A program made the position numbers and the translations under genes. Positions 1 to 6,662 of a stretch of 17,114 nucleotides of DNA are shown in pieces. Under the pieces are notes generated by a model, which searched no databases, was not told where the DNA came from, and saw nothing but the letters and a program-made list of their open reading frames with translations. The stretch comes from Fibrobacteraceae bacterium. GTDB taxonomy: Bacteria; Fibrobacterota; Fibrobacteria; Fibrobacterales; Fibrobacteraceae. Position 1 is the first letter of the stretch, and each line of letters starts with the position of its first letter. The stretch lies in assembly GCA_021443045.1 (NCBI GenBank), contig JABUUT010000016.1, positions 1 through 17,114 on the forward strand, given 5' to 3'.

Positions 1-9
1 TCGTCTATA

Positions 10-22
10 GGACCAAAGGTCC
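10..22. repeat. Small perfect inverted repeat
   Basis: GGACC-AAA-GGTCC forms a 5-bp stem with a 3-nt loop. It lies in the gene-free left edge (1-208), which otherwise holds only the hairpin at 52-78, heptamer remnants and a promoter. No function can be read from it. Confidence 0.4.
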
Positions 23-51
23 GTTCTACCGTCTAAATGGACATTCTCTGG

Positions 52-78
52 ATCCTTCAGGGCTACGCCCTTCAGGAT
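52..78. repeat. Imperfect hairpin with CCTTCAGG repeats
   Basis: Arms 52-63 and 67-78 pair over 10 of 12 positions around a TAC loop, with two central mismatches. Each arm carries the same octamer CCTTCAGG, so the element is both a direct and an inverted repeat. There is no T-run on either side, so it is not an obvious terminator. It resembles short intergenic palindromes that recur in many genomes, and I infer a dispersed intergenic repeat. Confidence 0.45.
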
Positions 79-92
79 GACACCGCTGTTGG

Positions 93-147
93 CTGACTGC
101 TGATAACAGAAAGTTAAGTTGCCAAAAACAGATAACCTACCACAGAC
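93..147 (-). repeat. Degenerate heptamer repeats (GTCAGTN family), minus orientation
   Basis: On the minus strand, 127-147 reads GTCTGTG-GTAGGTT-ATCTGTT. These are three phased 7-mers in the same order as GTCAGTG-GTCGGTT-ATCGGCA at 2703-2723 and GTCAGTA-GTCGGTT-ATCAGTT at 17034-17054. The stretch 93-107 reads GTTATCAGCAGTCAG on the minus strand, another decayed piece of the same unit. There is no coding potential. Confidence 0.5.
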
Positions 148-195
148 AACCAGGTTTTAGCGGACACACAGTTTTACAGGCACTCCATAAATTTG

Positions 196-203
196 TATAT
201 TAT
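196..203 (+). promoter_or_regulatory. Putative -10/-7 promoter element, TATATTAT
   Basis: TATATTAT ends 5 nt before the ATG at 209. The same octamer followed by CC precedes pta on the other strand. It fits the TATMTT series found before each likely transcription unit in this window. The spacing would place transcription start at or within a few bases of the ATG, giving a leaderless message. No convincing upstream (-33/-35) box is visible. Confidence 0.45.
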
Positions 204-208
204 CCGCA

Positions 209-352
209 ATGCTTAAAAAAGACGAAAAAAATATTATCCGAGAAGCCTTGATGGAGTATCGAACCATGCTTTTCAAGAATTTCCATGGCACTTCCGACGA
301 AAAAGAAAGAATTGCAAAACTGAACCACCTTCTCCAAACCTGGAAACTGTAG
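209..352 (+). CDS. Small hypothetical protein, 47 aa, possibly leaderless
   Basis: The frame ATG(209)-TAG(352) encodes 47 residues starting MLKKDEKNIIREALMEYR and ending LLQTWKL. It is charged and predicted helical, has no signal peptide or membrane segment, and I recognise no domain. Support is contextual. A TATATTAT promoter element lies 5 nt upstream, there is no Shine-Dalgarno sequence (as expected for a leaderless mRNA), and the next gene starts 9 bp after the stop, so the two are probably co-transcribed. The residue pattern (regular Leu/Ile spacing, a Trp near the C-terminus) looks protein-like. It may be an unrelated short frame, so confidence is moderate. Confidence 0.55.
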   Translation: MLKKDEKNIIREALMEYRTMLFKNFHGTSDEKERIAKLNHLLQTWKL

Positions 353-361
353 TGAGAAAAG

Positions 362-1126
362 ATGGGGAAGTTTTCTAAAATTCTAATCACCCTGAATCTA
401 GGTCTGGGGCTTGCAGTCGCCAACGAAAATCTTCGTATGGCCGATTCCTGCTATGCAGCCAGAGCAGAGAACGCTTACGGAGACAAGGCCGATGCCAAGA
501 ACGTAAAGCAAATGATTAGTGCCTACAAACTGGCTATGGAAGACTCCTCCGTACAAGAAAAAGCCACAGAAGGTTTGGTTAAAAGCCTCTATTTTTCACT
601 CCGGTTTGTACCCTTCCCAAAGAACAAGCGAATGGAGCACTTGGACACATTGTATAGAACTGCAGAAGCAGCCTACAACAAGTATCCTAAGAACAAGGAA
701 ATTGCACACATTTACGCAACCTCCCTTTCCATGTGGGGGGCCGAAAAGGGCCCACTCCAATCGGTTAAGGAAGGTGTGGCAGCCAAAGTTCGGGATGTAG
801 CCACCGCAGCAAACGACTATCAAATTTTAGGTCGAGCCCACCAGCTGCTGCCATACATTCCCCTTATTCTGTCTTGGCCCGACAAAAAACTGGCAGACAA
901 ATTTTTAACCAAAGCCTTGGAACAAGACCCCAAAGATATCTACAACTATTTTTTCTTGGCAGAACTTCGCTTTGACCAAAAACGCTACGCCGATGCCCTA
1001 GACCTTATTGACAGAGGCTTGGCCAGAGGCGTTCGCACAAACAACTTTTTAGAAGACAAACGGGGCCGCTGGCACCTTAAGGAACTTCAAAAAAAGATAA
1101 ACGCCAAGCTTGATAAAAAACTTTAG
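362..1126 (+). CDS. Exported TPR-like helical protein, TatT-related
   Basis: This 254-residue protein has a probable cleavable signal peptide (about residues 1-20, basic GKFSK then a hydrophobic stretch, cut after AVA) and no lipobox. The rest is predicted all-helical with TPR spacing. A WGAEKG segment (125-130), a GRAH-LLPYIPL block (157-168), and A-L-x-x-x-P followed by FFLAEL (185-202) resemble TatT, the helical periplasmic partner of some TRAP transporters. TatT of Treponema is a lipoprotein, which this is not, and no TRAP permease or DctP-like gene is present here, so a transport role is not shown. The start follows the upstream stop by 9 bp with only a weak GAGA-type ribosome site, suggesting translational coupling. 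Two terminators follow the stop. It could be any periplasmic TPR scaffold. Confidence 0.8.
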   Translation: MGKFSKILITLNLGLGLAVANENLRMADSCYAARAENAYGDKADAKNVKQMISAYKLAMEDSSVQEKATEGLVKSLYFSLRFVPFPKNKRMEHLDTLYRTAEAAYNKYPKNKEIAHIYATSLSMWGAEKGPLQSVKEGVAAKVRDVATAANDYQILGRAHQLLPYIPLILSWPDKKLADKFLTKALEQDPKDIYNYFFLAELRFDQKRYADALDLIDRGLARGVRTNNFLEDKRGRWHLKELQKKINAKLDKKL

Positions 1127-1140
1127 ACCACATTTAAAAA

Positions 1141-1165
1141 CGCCTCGCTTCGCGAGGCGCTTTCA
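1141..1165. terminator. Bidirectional intrinsic terminator
   Basis: CGCCTCGC-TTC-GCGAGGCG (1141-1159) is a perfect 8-bp GC-rich stem. On the plus strand CTTTCATTTT follows. On the minus strand TTTTTAAATG follows directly. It therefore fits termination of the 362-1126 gene from one side and of pta from the other. Confidence 0.8.
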
Positions 1166-1191
1166 TTTTACTTTTCCATTTACTTTTGGGC

Positions 1192-1229
1192 ACCTCTAAA
1201 AATTCATTTTTTAGAGGTACCTTTTTTTT
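1192..1229 (+). terminator. Second intrinsic terminator
   Basis: ACCTCTAAAAA (1192-1202) pairs with TTTTTAGAGGT (1208-1218) around a 5-nt loop, and a run of T follows at 1222-1229. On the minus strand no T-run follows, so it acts on plus-strand transcripts only, backing up the hairpin at 1141. Part of it (1201-1221) recurs almost exactly at 15910-15929. Confidence 0.75.
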
Positions 1230-1244
1230 AAACATCCAAAGCCA

Positions 1245-2612
1245 TTACATGCTCTGCACCGCCGTCAATGCAATCGTGTATACAATGTCTTCCACCAGAG
1301 CTCCGCGACTCAAATCGTTTACAGGCTTTGCCAAGCCCTGCAACATAGGACCAATGCTAATGGTACCTGCAGCAGAACGCTGTACAGCCTTGTAGCCAAT
1401 ATTGCCTGCAGAAAGGCTTGGGAACACAAACACCGTAGCCTTCCCCGCCACCGCGCTGCCTGGAGCCTTTAACTGGCCCACACTTTCCACAGTGGCCGCA
1501 TCGTACTGAAGGGGCCCGTCCACAGCCAATTCCGGATGTTCCGCTTTAAGCTTGGCAGCCGCTTCGCGAACCAAGTCGGCATCGGGGCCCTTGCCGCTGT
1601 TAAAGGTGGAGTAGCTCAACAGGGCCACGCGACTAGGAAGCCCAAATGCCTTTGCGGTTTCATCGCACTGGAGGGCTATGCCAGCCAATTCTTCAGCAGT
1701 GGGGTTCAAGTTGATGGCACAGTCACCGTACACATAAGTCTGTTCTGGCATGCACATAAAGAACACGGAGCTTACAGACTTTACACCTGGAGCCGTCTTA
1801 ATAACCTGAAGGGCAGGGCGCAAAGTATCGGCAGTGGAGTGAATGGCTCCGCTCACCAGGCCATCCACTTCACCCATTTTAAGCATCATGGTGCCAAGCA
1901 TCACATTGTCGGCCAAAGCAGCCCGAGCTGTTTCTTCGGTCATGCCCTTAGACTTGCGAAGCTCCACCAAGGTAGGAACATATTTTTCGGCAAGTTCTGC
2001 ACTAGGTTCAATAATTTCAATATTGGCAGGGAGCGTTACACCCTGTTCCCTGGCCACAGCCTCAATTTCACTCTTTTTACCAATAAGCACAGGAACCGCA
2101 ATGCCACGTTCCACCGTAAGAGCAGCCGCCTTTACGGTTCGAGGCTCAGACCCTTCGGGAAGCACAATGCGCTTTACAGCCTTGCTAGCCTTTTGCAAAA
2201 GCCCAGCCCGGAACATGGCCTGGGAAGTTTTCAATTCCGCAGGAGCGCAAGACAAATCCTTATCCAAGTCCCTTACCAAGCGTTCCCCAAAGAGAACCGC
2301 CGTTTCTTCTGAAGAAACCACCTTGGCATCTAAAGCCACAGCCAAGTTTTCGTTAAACTTTTGGGCAAACAGGGGCTGCATTCCCACAGCGCCTTCCACC
2401 ACAACCACATTTTCAGCAAAAGCCTTGGCCAAAAAATCACCGGCAATCTTTTCCATCAATTCAATAACCGACCCAGCCTTAATAGCCAATTCTACAGCAG
2501 AAGCTCCAAAGGCATCCATAGGCTTGTAAACCGCCACCGACTCTCCAGCTTTTTTTACAGCCTCCACCACTTCTGCCACATTAGAAGAAGCAGCCAAATA
2601 AATACGATTCAT
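1245..2612 (-). CDS. pta: Phosphate acetyltransferase
   Basis: Pta interconverts acetyl-CoA plus phosphate and acetyl phosphate plus CoA, the first step of cytoplasmic acetate production. The catalytic PTA_PTB domain spans about residues 130-455: GLVSGAIHSTADTLRPAL (251-268), GDCAINLNPT (296-305), LLSYSTFNSGKGPD (331-344), VDGPLQYDAA (364-373) and NDLSRGALVED (432-442). Ser435, Arg436 and Asp442 align with the catalytic or CoA-site Ser309, Arg310 and Asp316 of Methanosarcina Pta. The first ~125 residues resemble the N-terminal P-loop-like domain of long Pta (VAVYKPM at 26-32, VVVVEG at 69-74), but the Gly-Lys P-loop is missing and there is no DRTGG domain. The 455-residue length falls between the short (~330) and long (~700) types. 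I chose ATG 2612 because GGAG lies 8 nt upstream; an open frame continues to 2693 without support. No ackA is seen nearby. Confidence 0.93.
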   Translation of the reverse strand: MNRIYLAASSNVAEVVEAVKKAGESVAVYKPMDAFGASAVELAIKAGSVIELMEKIAGDFLAKAFAENVVVVEGAVGMQPLFAQKFNENLAVALDAKVVSSEETAVLFGERLVRDLDKDLSCAPAELKTSQAMFRAGLLQKASKAVKRIVLPEGSEPRTVKAAALTVERGIAVPVLIGKKSEIEAVAREQGVTLPANIEIIEPSAELAEKYVPTLVELRKSKGMTEETARAALADNVMLGTMMLKMGEVDGLVSGAIHSTADTLRPALQVIKTAPGVKSVSSVFFMCMPEQTYVYGDCAINLNPTAEELAGIALQCDETAKAFGLPSRVALLSYSTFNSGKGPDADLVREAAAKLKAEHPELAVDGPLQYDAATVESVGQLKAPGSAVAGKATVFVFPSLSAGNIGYKAVQRSAAGTISIGPMLQGLAKPVNDLSRGALVEDIVYTIALTAVQSM

Positions 2613-2644
2613 GTTTATCTCCATTTTAAGAACTTTTCTGGAGG

Positions 2645-2652
2645 ATAATATA
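2645..2652 (-). promoter_or_regulatory. Putative pta promoter element, TATATTAT
   Basis: Read on the minus strand this is TATATTATCC, the same ten bases as upstream of the gene at 209. It lies 32 nt upstream of the chosen pta ATG, leaving room for a short leader carrying the GGAG ribosome site. No clear upstream box was found. Confidence 0.45.
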
Positions 2653-2702
2653 ATAATCTGTGAGGGATAAGTAGGGACCATCTGCAAAACCACATATAGG
2701 TT

Positions 2703-2723
2703 GTCAGTGGTCGGTTATCGGCA
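2703..2723 (+). repeat. Three heptamer repeats in the pta/fibro-slime intergenic region
   Basis: GTCAGTG-GTCGGTT-ATCGGCA is a phased run of three 7-mers. Its first 17 bases match 17034-17050 at 16 of 17 positions. It sits in the gene-free divergent region 2613-2994. Apart from two promoter elements, the leader hairpin and this repeat, I see only AT-rich sequence with A and T runs there (about 2770-2890). Confidence 0.6.
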
Positions 2724-2923
2724 GTGTGGTTGCGACTTCGGTGCTTTGAGCAGTGAACATTCCTTCTGTTTTTTGGGAAAAAAAGTTCCATTTTCATTAG
2801 TCCAAATTGGCATATTCAACCACATGGCCATTTTTCTATAAAAAAACCGTTTTTTTCAACAACAACCCTCAACACTATATGTAAAAAATAAGTCATAAAC
2901 AGCCTTTTCGCCCTAAAAAAAGG

Positions 2924-2938
2924 CATATTTAGGATAAT
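2924..2938 (+). promoter_or_regulatory. Putative promoter of the fibro-slime gene
   Basis: CATATTTA (2924-2931) resembles the TATATTTG element upstream of rng, and GATAAT (2933-2938) is an alternative sigma-70-like -10. Either gives a leader of roughly 55 nt that contains the hairpin at 2951-2976 and the ribosome site at 2982-2987. No confident -33/-35 box was seen. Confidence 0.35.
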
Positions 2939-2950
2939 AGAGTAAATCCA

Positions 2951-2976
2951 ACGTGCGCCCAGAAGTAGGCACACGT
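2951..2976 (+). promoter_or_regulatory. Leader hairpin of the fibro-slime mRNA
   Basis: ACGTGCGCC (2951-2959) pairs with GGCACACGT (2968-2976) at 8 of 9 positions around an 8-nt loop, ending 5 nt before AAGGAG. There is no T-run after it, so it is not a terminator. It could stabilise the 5' end of the long mRNA or modulate ribosome access. Confidence 0.4.
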
Positions 2977-2994
2977 ATTTTAAGGAGCGGTAGG

Positions 2995-5900
2995 ATGCGG
3001 TGTGAAAAAGCTTTTAAAGTTTTTTTAATATGCTTGGCATTTATGGTAAGCGCAGTTTGCGCCCAAAAATTCCCTGGGGGTGGTAGAAATCCCGTAACCA
3101 AAGATACAACTACAGCCAGTGACCCAGCTACAGAAGAACCTGACGCTACAAATCCAGGTGTCACAAACCCTGGTGGCATTAACTGGCCAGGCTTTAACAT
3201 TGGTGGTGATGATAATTCCGATGCCAAGGATCCCGAAGAAAATGCTGGTGGAAATGTAAAGCCCGGCAACAACGCTGGAGCCAACCAAGCCAAGAAGAAA
3301 GTTGTTCGTATTCTTCCTCCCTGGTCCAACACCACTGCCATTATGTACTACCGTGGGGAAGACGGGGCCATTGACACCACCTTGATGAAAACCATCAAGA
3401 ATTACTGTGGCTGGTTTGAAGCCTCCATTGTGCCCCCTGAAAGCAATTTCTATGTGTACTTCAAACAAACCATCGGTCTAGACTACGTAAGCAATATTGG
3501 TAAAGTTTCAACTCCTGTTGAAGCCGAAAACGAAATTCTACTAGATAGCATTGCAGCCGTAGCCGATACCATTTGGATTAACGCCTTAAACGGCATTCCC
3601 ACTTTTACTTCTAGCCACCCCGGTGTGCTGGGCCCCTGCCCCACCAAAAAGCTTTCCGTGATGATGATTGACTGGAAACACGGTGACAAGAAAAATGACG
3701 AAGACAACGAAGGTATTAACGGTGACTTTGGCCAACAAGTAGAATGTAACTACACCCAGGGCATGGTGGAAAGCACCTTGGGCCCCAATGGCGTACCTGT
3801 AAGAGCAGCCAACTTCCCCGAAAAGTGCGCTTCTGGTGCCGACTACATTGACTATTGGTTTGTTCCAGTTGTGGTAGCCAACGAAGGCCCCGGCAGAGTT
3901 TTCACAAACTCCGCCTGCCGCGACGTGGAACTTACCTTGCAAGACGACGGCCTATGGCTGGCCCAAAAAGACGACCGAAGCGCTGAAGGTGGATTTTTCC
4001 TTCTTGACGACTTTGAATTCTTAGACCCAGAAGGCACAGTACCAAACCCCTACTACGACAACCTACCGGGTAATGGTGGCCAGCACAATTTTGGTTTTAC
4101 CATGCGTGTACAAGCCGAATTTGAATATGTTCCAGGCCAGTACTTTGAATTTAACGGTGACGACGATGTTTGGGTATTCATCAACAACAAGCTGGTGGTT
4201 GACATTGGCGGAACCCACACTAAGGAATTCGGTGCCGTTAGCCTGGATACCTTGGGCCTTAAAATTGGTGAAACCTACCCGTTCAGCATTTTCTATGCCG
4301 AAAGAAAAGTGACACAGTCTAACTTTATGATGCGTACCTCCATCGACTTGCGCACTGAAGCCAGCATTACCCTGCAAGACGTGTCTCTAGGTGGCGTATT
4401 CATGTACAATGTGTGGCAGACCGTTGTTACAAATGGTGGCACCAACTGCGGCATATTAAGTAGCGATGCCGAAAAGAAAACCGAGGCAGGGCCTTCCATA
4501 TACACACTCACTGGTGGAAACCTGCCAGCCGAAGGCATTATCCTTGAAGGAAACGCCAGCGGAACCTACTACGGTGGCATTAAAATCAACAACGATATGG
4601 CAAGCTTCAGCATCGACACCTTGGCCATTAAGGATGCCAGGGCATTGGCTCCGGGCTCCTACTGCCTGCGCATTGCTCTGCAGTCGGACCCAAGCCAGGT
4701 TGACGAAGTATGGTTCATCATTGGAGCCTATGAACTCCCACAGCTTGCCTACACGGACGCTTCTGGAAAGGTTTTGGGCACTTCAGTTGATGAAGGCGTG
4801 TACCCCATTGGCGAATGGAGCAACCAGATTTATCCTGTTTACATAACCTATGTGCAGGACTGGGCCGACTTTGACGATATTATCTACTTGAACAGTTCCG
4901 ACACCCTTTTGGCCATTGTAGACGAGAACGGCAACCCCATTTCGTCTGTATCTCTGGTTGCCGGCAAGGGAAAATTCTATGTGATGGGTAAAGGCGACGT
5001 TATTAATGCCACCATTATGGCTAAGGGCGAAGCCACAGCCAACACCGCAACCTATGTGAACGTAAACCTTAAAATACCTCCAGTACCTATTATTGACTTT
5101 GCCATTATGAGCGACCGAAATGGCGACGGACGAGGCGACAGCCTTTACCTCCACTTTGACAAAACTCTCAATGGAGAAAGCAAACTGAGCAAACTTTCTT
5201 GGCAGTTCAACAACGTAGACAAGTATTTTGACACCATACCTGCCAACGATGCTAGAATTAAGCAGATTGACGAATACACCATAGTTGTTCTTGCCGAAGG
5301 CGGTTTTGAAGGATACATCTTTACCGGAGGCGCCAAAGAAGTTTACGCCGGTAAAATCCACACCTGGTTCACCTATCAAAAATCTAAAGACTTTGATTTG
5401 GTTGCCGACATTCAGGATGGAGTAAACCCATTAATATACACAGCGGTTGTAGAACTCACCAAGAACGGAACCGAACTGGTGCTTACCTTTAGCGAAGGCC
5501 TGGCCGACAGCTCAAGGCATGTAGCTGCCGACTTGTTCCAGTACAAGTGCTGGCGGAGCGGCCAATTGGTATCTCCAAAGGCAGCGAACTCCGTTGGTAT
5601 TGAATCTAAAAACACATGGCGCCTCTTGTTTGCCAACGTAAGCCAAACCGATGTACTGCCACAAGTTGGTGACACCATTCGCTTTACTCCAGGCGTGGGT
5701 AACGACTTGGCTGGGGTAGTTCCTCACGTAAACAACCCATGGGTACGCATTACAGGTGAACAGAATGTTATTCCAGACAGCCCACCACTGGTTATTGTAG
5801 ATGAAAAGAACATTACTGAAGAAACCCGCCAAATTTTGAACAGCGACAGCGCTACGGTGCCTAAGCTTACCGAAGCCACCGATGCCAAGGAAGCTGCCGC

Positions 5901-6555
5901 AGAATTTGGTGTGCAAGGTTCTTTGCTCCCAGCTTCTTTAAAGAACGTGGTAGAAAATGAAATTACCAATACCATTACCACAGTGCAAGCCGACACTGCG
6001 GTAATGAACCTCTACCAGTCCAACCCAACTCTCTTGACAACCATTGTCAAAGAAATTGAAGAAACAGGAAGCTCCACCACAGCAAAGGCCATGGGTGTAA
6101 AAATCAGCAAGGATGTAACAAAAGCCATTAAGCAAGGAACCATCAGTTCCAAGAACATAAGCAGTTTTGTACAGGGCAATTCCAACACCATTCTTGCTAG
6201 CTACTATACTCCAGATGCCGACGGAGTAAAGCCCATTGATAATGTGAAGCTCTATTACAAAACAACCTACTATTCTCACCTAGGCAACTTTGTTAATAGC
6301 AACTCCAACGTTCTCTCCTGCACCGACGCCATTTATGGAGGCGACTGCTTTGCCAACGATGGAAACATTTACCTGGCATGGAACATGCGGGCTGAAGATG
6401 GCCGCCTGGCTGCCACAGGAGTCTACATTATGCGTCTGGAATTCAAGATTAAGGCTGGCAAGCGCACCATTGTAGACCAGACTATGGACAAGATTGGTGG
6501 CTTCCGCCGCGGCAAGCTCAATGCCAACGACTTGAGAAAACCAATTATGCGATAA
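2995..6555 (+). CDS. Secreted fibro-slime domain protein, 1186 aa
   Basis: This is a large exported protein of the fibro-slime family (a PA14-like fold), abundant in Fibrobacter and linked there to the cell surface and substrate adhesion. In order: signal peptide 1-23 (cut after VCA), a Pro/Gly/Asn/Thr-rich linker to about 100, the fibro-slime module about 103-455, Ig/beta-rich repeats about 456-930, a helical segment about 933-1057, and a C-terminal beta domain. The fibro-slime core is Y383-FEFNGDDDVWVFINNK-L400 followed by VVDIGGTH. An EF-hand-like Asp/Asn/Gly loop lies at 707-715 (DRNGDGRGD). The C-terminus has WNMRAEDGRLAATGVYIMRL (1129-1148), reminiscent of FlgD-like Ig domains, then a basic end. 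ATG 2995 was chosen for its AAGGAG site 7 nt upstream and the clean signal peptide; GTG 2953 lies inside the leader hairpin. It is monocistronic. The ligand is unknown. Confidence 0.9.
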   Translation: MRCEKAFKVFLICLAFMVSAVCAQKFPGGGRNPVTKDTTTASDPATEEPDATNPGVTNPGGINWPGFNIGGDDNSDAKDPEENAGGNVKPGNNAGANQAKKKVVRILPPWSNTTAIMYYRGEDGAIDTTLMKTIKNYCGWFEASIVPPESNFYVYFKQTIGLDYVSNIGKVSTPVEAENEILLDSIAAVADTIWINALNGIPTFTSSHPGVLGPCPTKKLSVMMIDWKHGDKKNDEDNEGINGDFGQQVECNYTQGMVESTLGPNGVPVRAANFPEKCASGADYIDYWFVPVVVANEGPGRVFTNSACRDVELTLQDDGLWLAQKDDRSAEGGFFLLDDFEFLDPEGTVPNPYYDNLPGNGGQHNFGFTMRVQAEFEYVPGQYFEFNGDDDVWVFINNKLVVDIGGTHTKEFGAVSLDTLGLKIGETYPFSIFYAERKVTQSNFMMRTSIDLRTEASITLQDVSLGGVFMYNVWQTVVTNGGTNCGILSSDAEKKTEAGPSIYTLTGGNLPAEGIILEGNASGTYYGGIKINNDMASFSIDTLAIKDARALAPGSYCLRIALQSDPSQVDEVWFIIGAYELPQLAYTDASGKVLGTSVDEGVYPIGEWSNQIYPVYITYVQDWADFDDIIYLNSSDTLLAIVDENGNPISSVSLVAGKGKFYVMGKGDVINATIMAKGEATANTATYVNVNLKIPPVPIIDFAIMSDRNGDGRGDSLYLHFDKTLNGESKLSKLSWQFNNVDKYFDTIPANDARIKQIDEYTIVVLAEGGFEGYIFTGGAKEVYAGKIHTWFTYQKSKDFDLVADIQDGVNPLIYTAVVELTKNGTELVLTFSEGLADSSRHVAADLFQYKCWRSGQLVSPKAANSVGIESKNTWRLLFANVSQTDVLPQVGDTIRFTPGVGNDLAGVVPHVNNPWVRITGEQNVIPDSPPLVIVDEKNITEETRQILNSDSATVPKLTEATDAKEAAAEFGVQGSLLPASLKNVVENEITNTITTVQADTAVMNLYQSNPTLLTTIVKEIEETGSSTTAKAMGVKISKDVTKAIKQGTISSKNISSFVQGNSNTILASYYTPDADGVKPIDNVKLYYKTTYYSHLGNFVNSNSNVLSCTDAIYGGDCFANDGNIYLAWNMRAEDGRLAATGVYIMRLEFKIKAGKRTIVDQTMDKIGGFRRGKLNANDLRKPIMR

Positions 6556-6561
6556 GGCTAT

Positions 6562-6585
6562 AGCCGCGAAATGCGGCTTTCGCAT
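6562..6585 (+). terminator. Weak hairpin after the fibro-slime gene
   Basis: AGCCGC (6562-6567) pairs with GCGGCT (6573-6578). An alternative pairing, ATGCG (6571-6575) with CGCAT (6581-6585), excludes it. Only a short T-run follows. It probably assists the stronger terminator at 6605 rather than acting alone. Confidence 0.35.
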
Positions 6586-6599
6586 TTACAAGAAATAAA

Positions 6600-6633
6600 A
6601 AATCCCTGGGTTCTATGAACCCAGGAATTTTTA
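6600..6633. terminator. Bidirectional terminator between convergent genes
   Basis: CCTGGGTTC (6605-6613) pairs perfectly with GAACCCAGG (6617-6625) around TAT. A-rich sequence precedes and T-rich sequence follows on both strands (AATTTTTATTT on plus, TTTTTTATTTC on minus). It lies midway between the stops of the fibro-slime gene and rng, so it fits both. Confidence 0.85.
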
Positions 6634-6662
6634 TTTACTAATCAGCTTGCCGCGGGAATGTG

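Noticed and set aside
1536..2529. Two long plus-strand open frames opposite pta
   Set aside because: Both lie wholly inside pta, whose catalytic motifs are intact; the translated products are low-complexity and resemble no family.
2953..2994. GTG 2953 as start of the fibro-slime gene
   Set aside because: It lies inside the leader hairpin, has no ribosome site and would place charged residues before the signal peptide; ATG 2995 has AAGGAG at good spacing.
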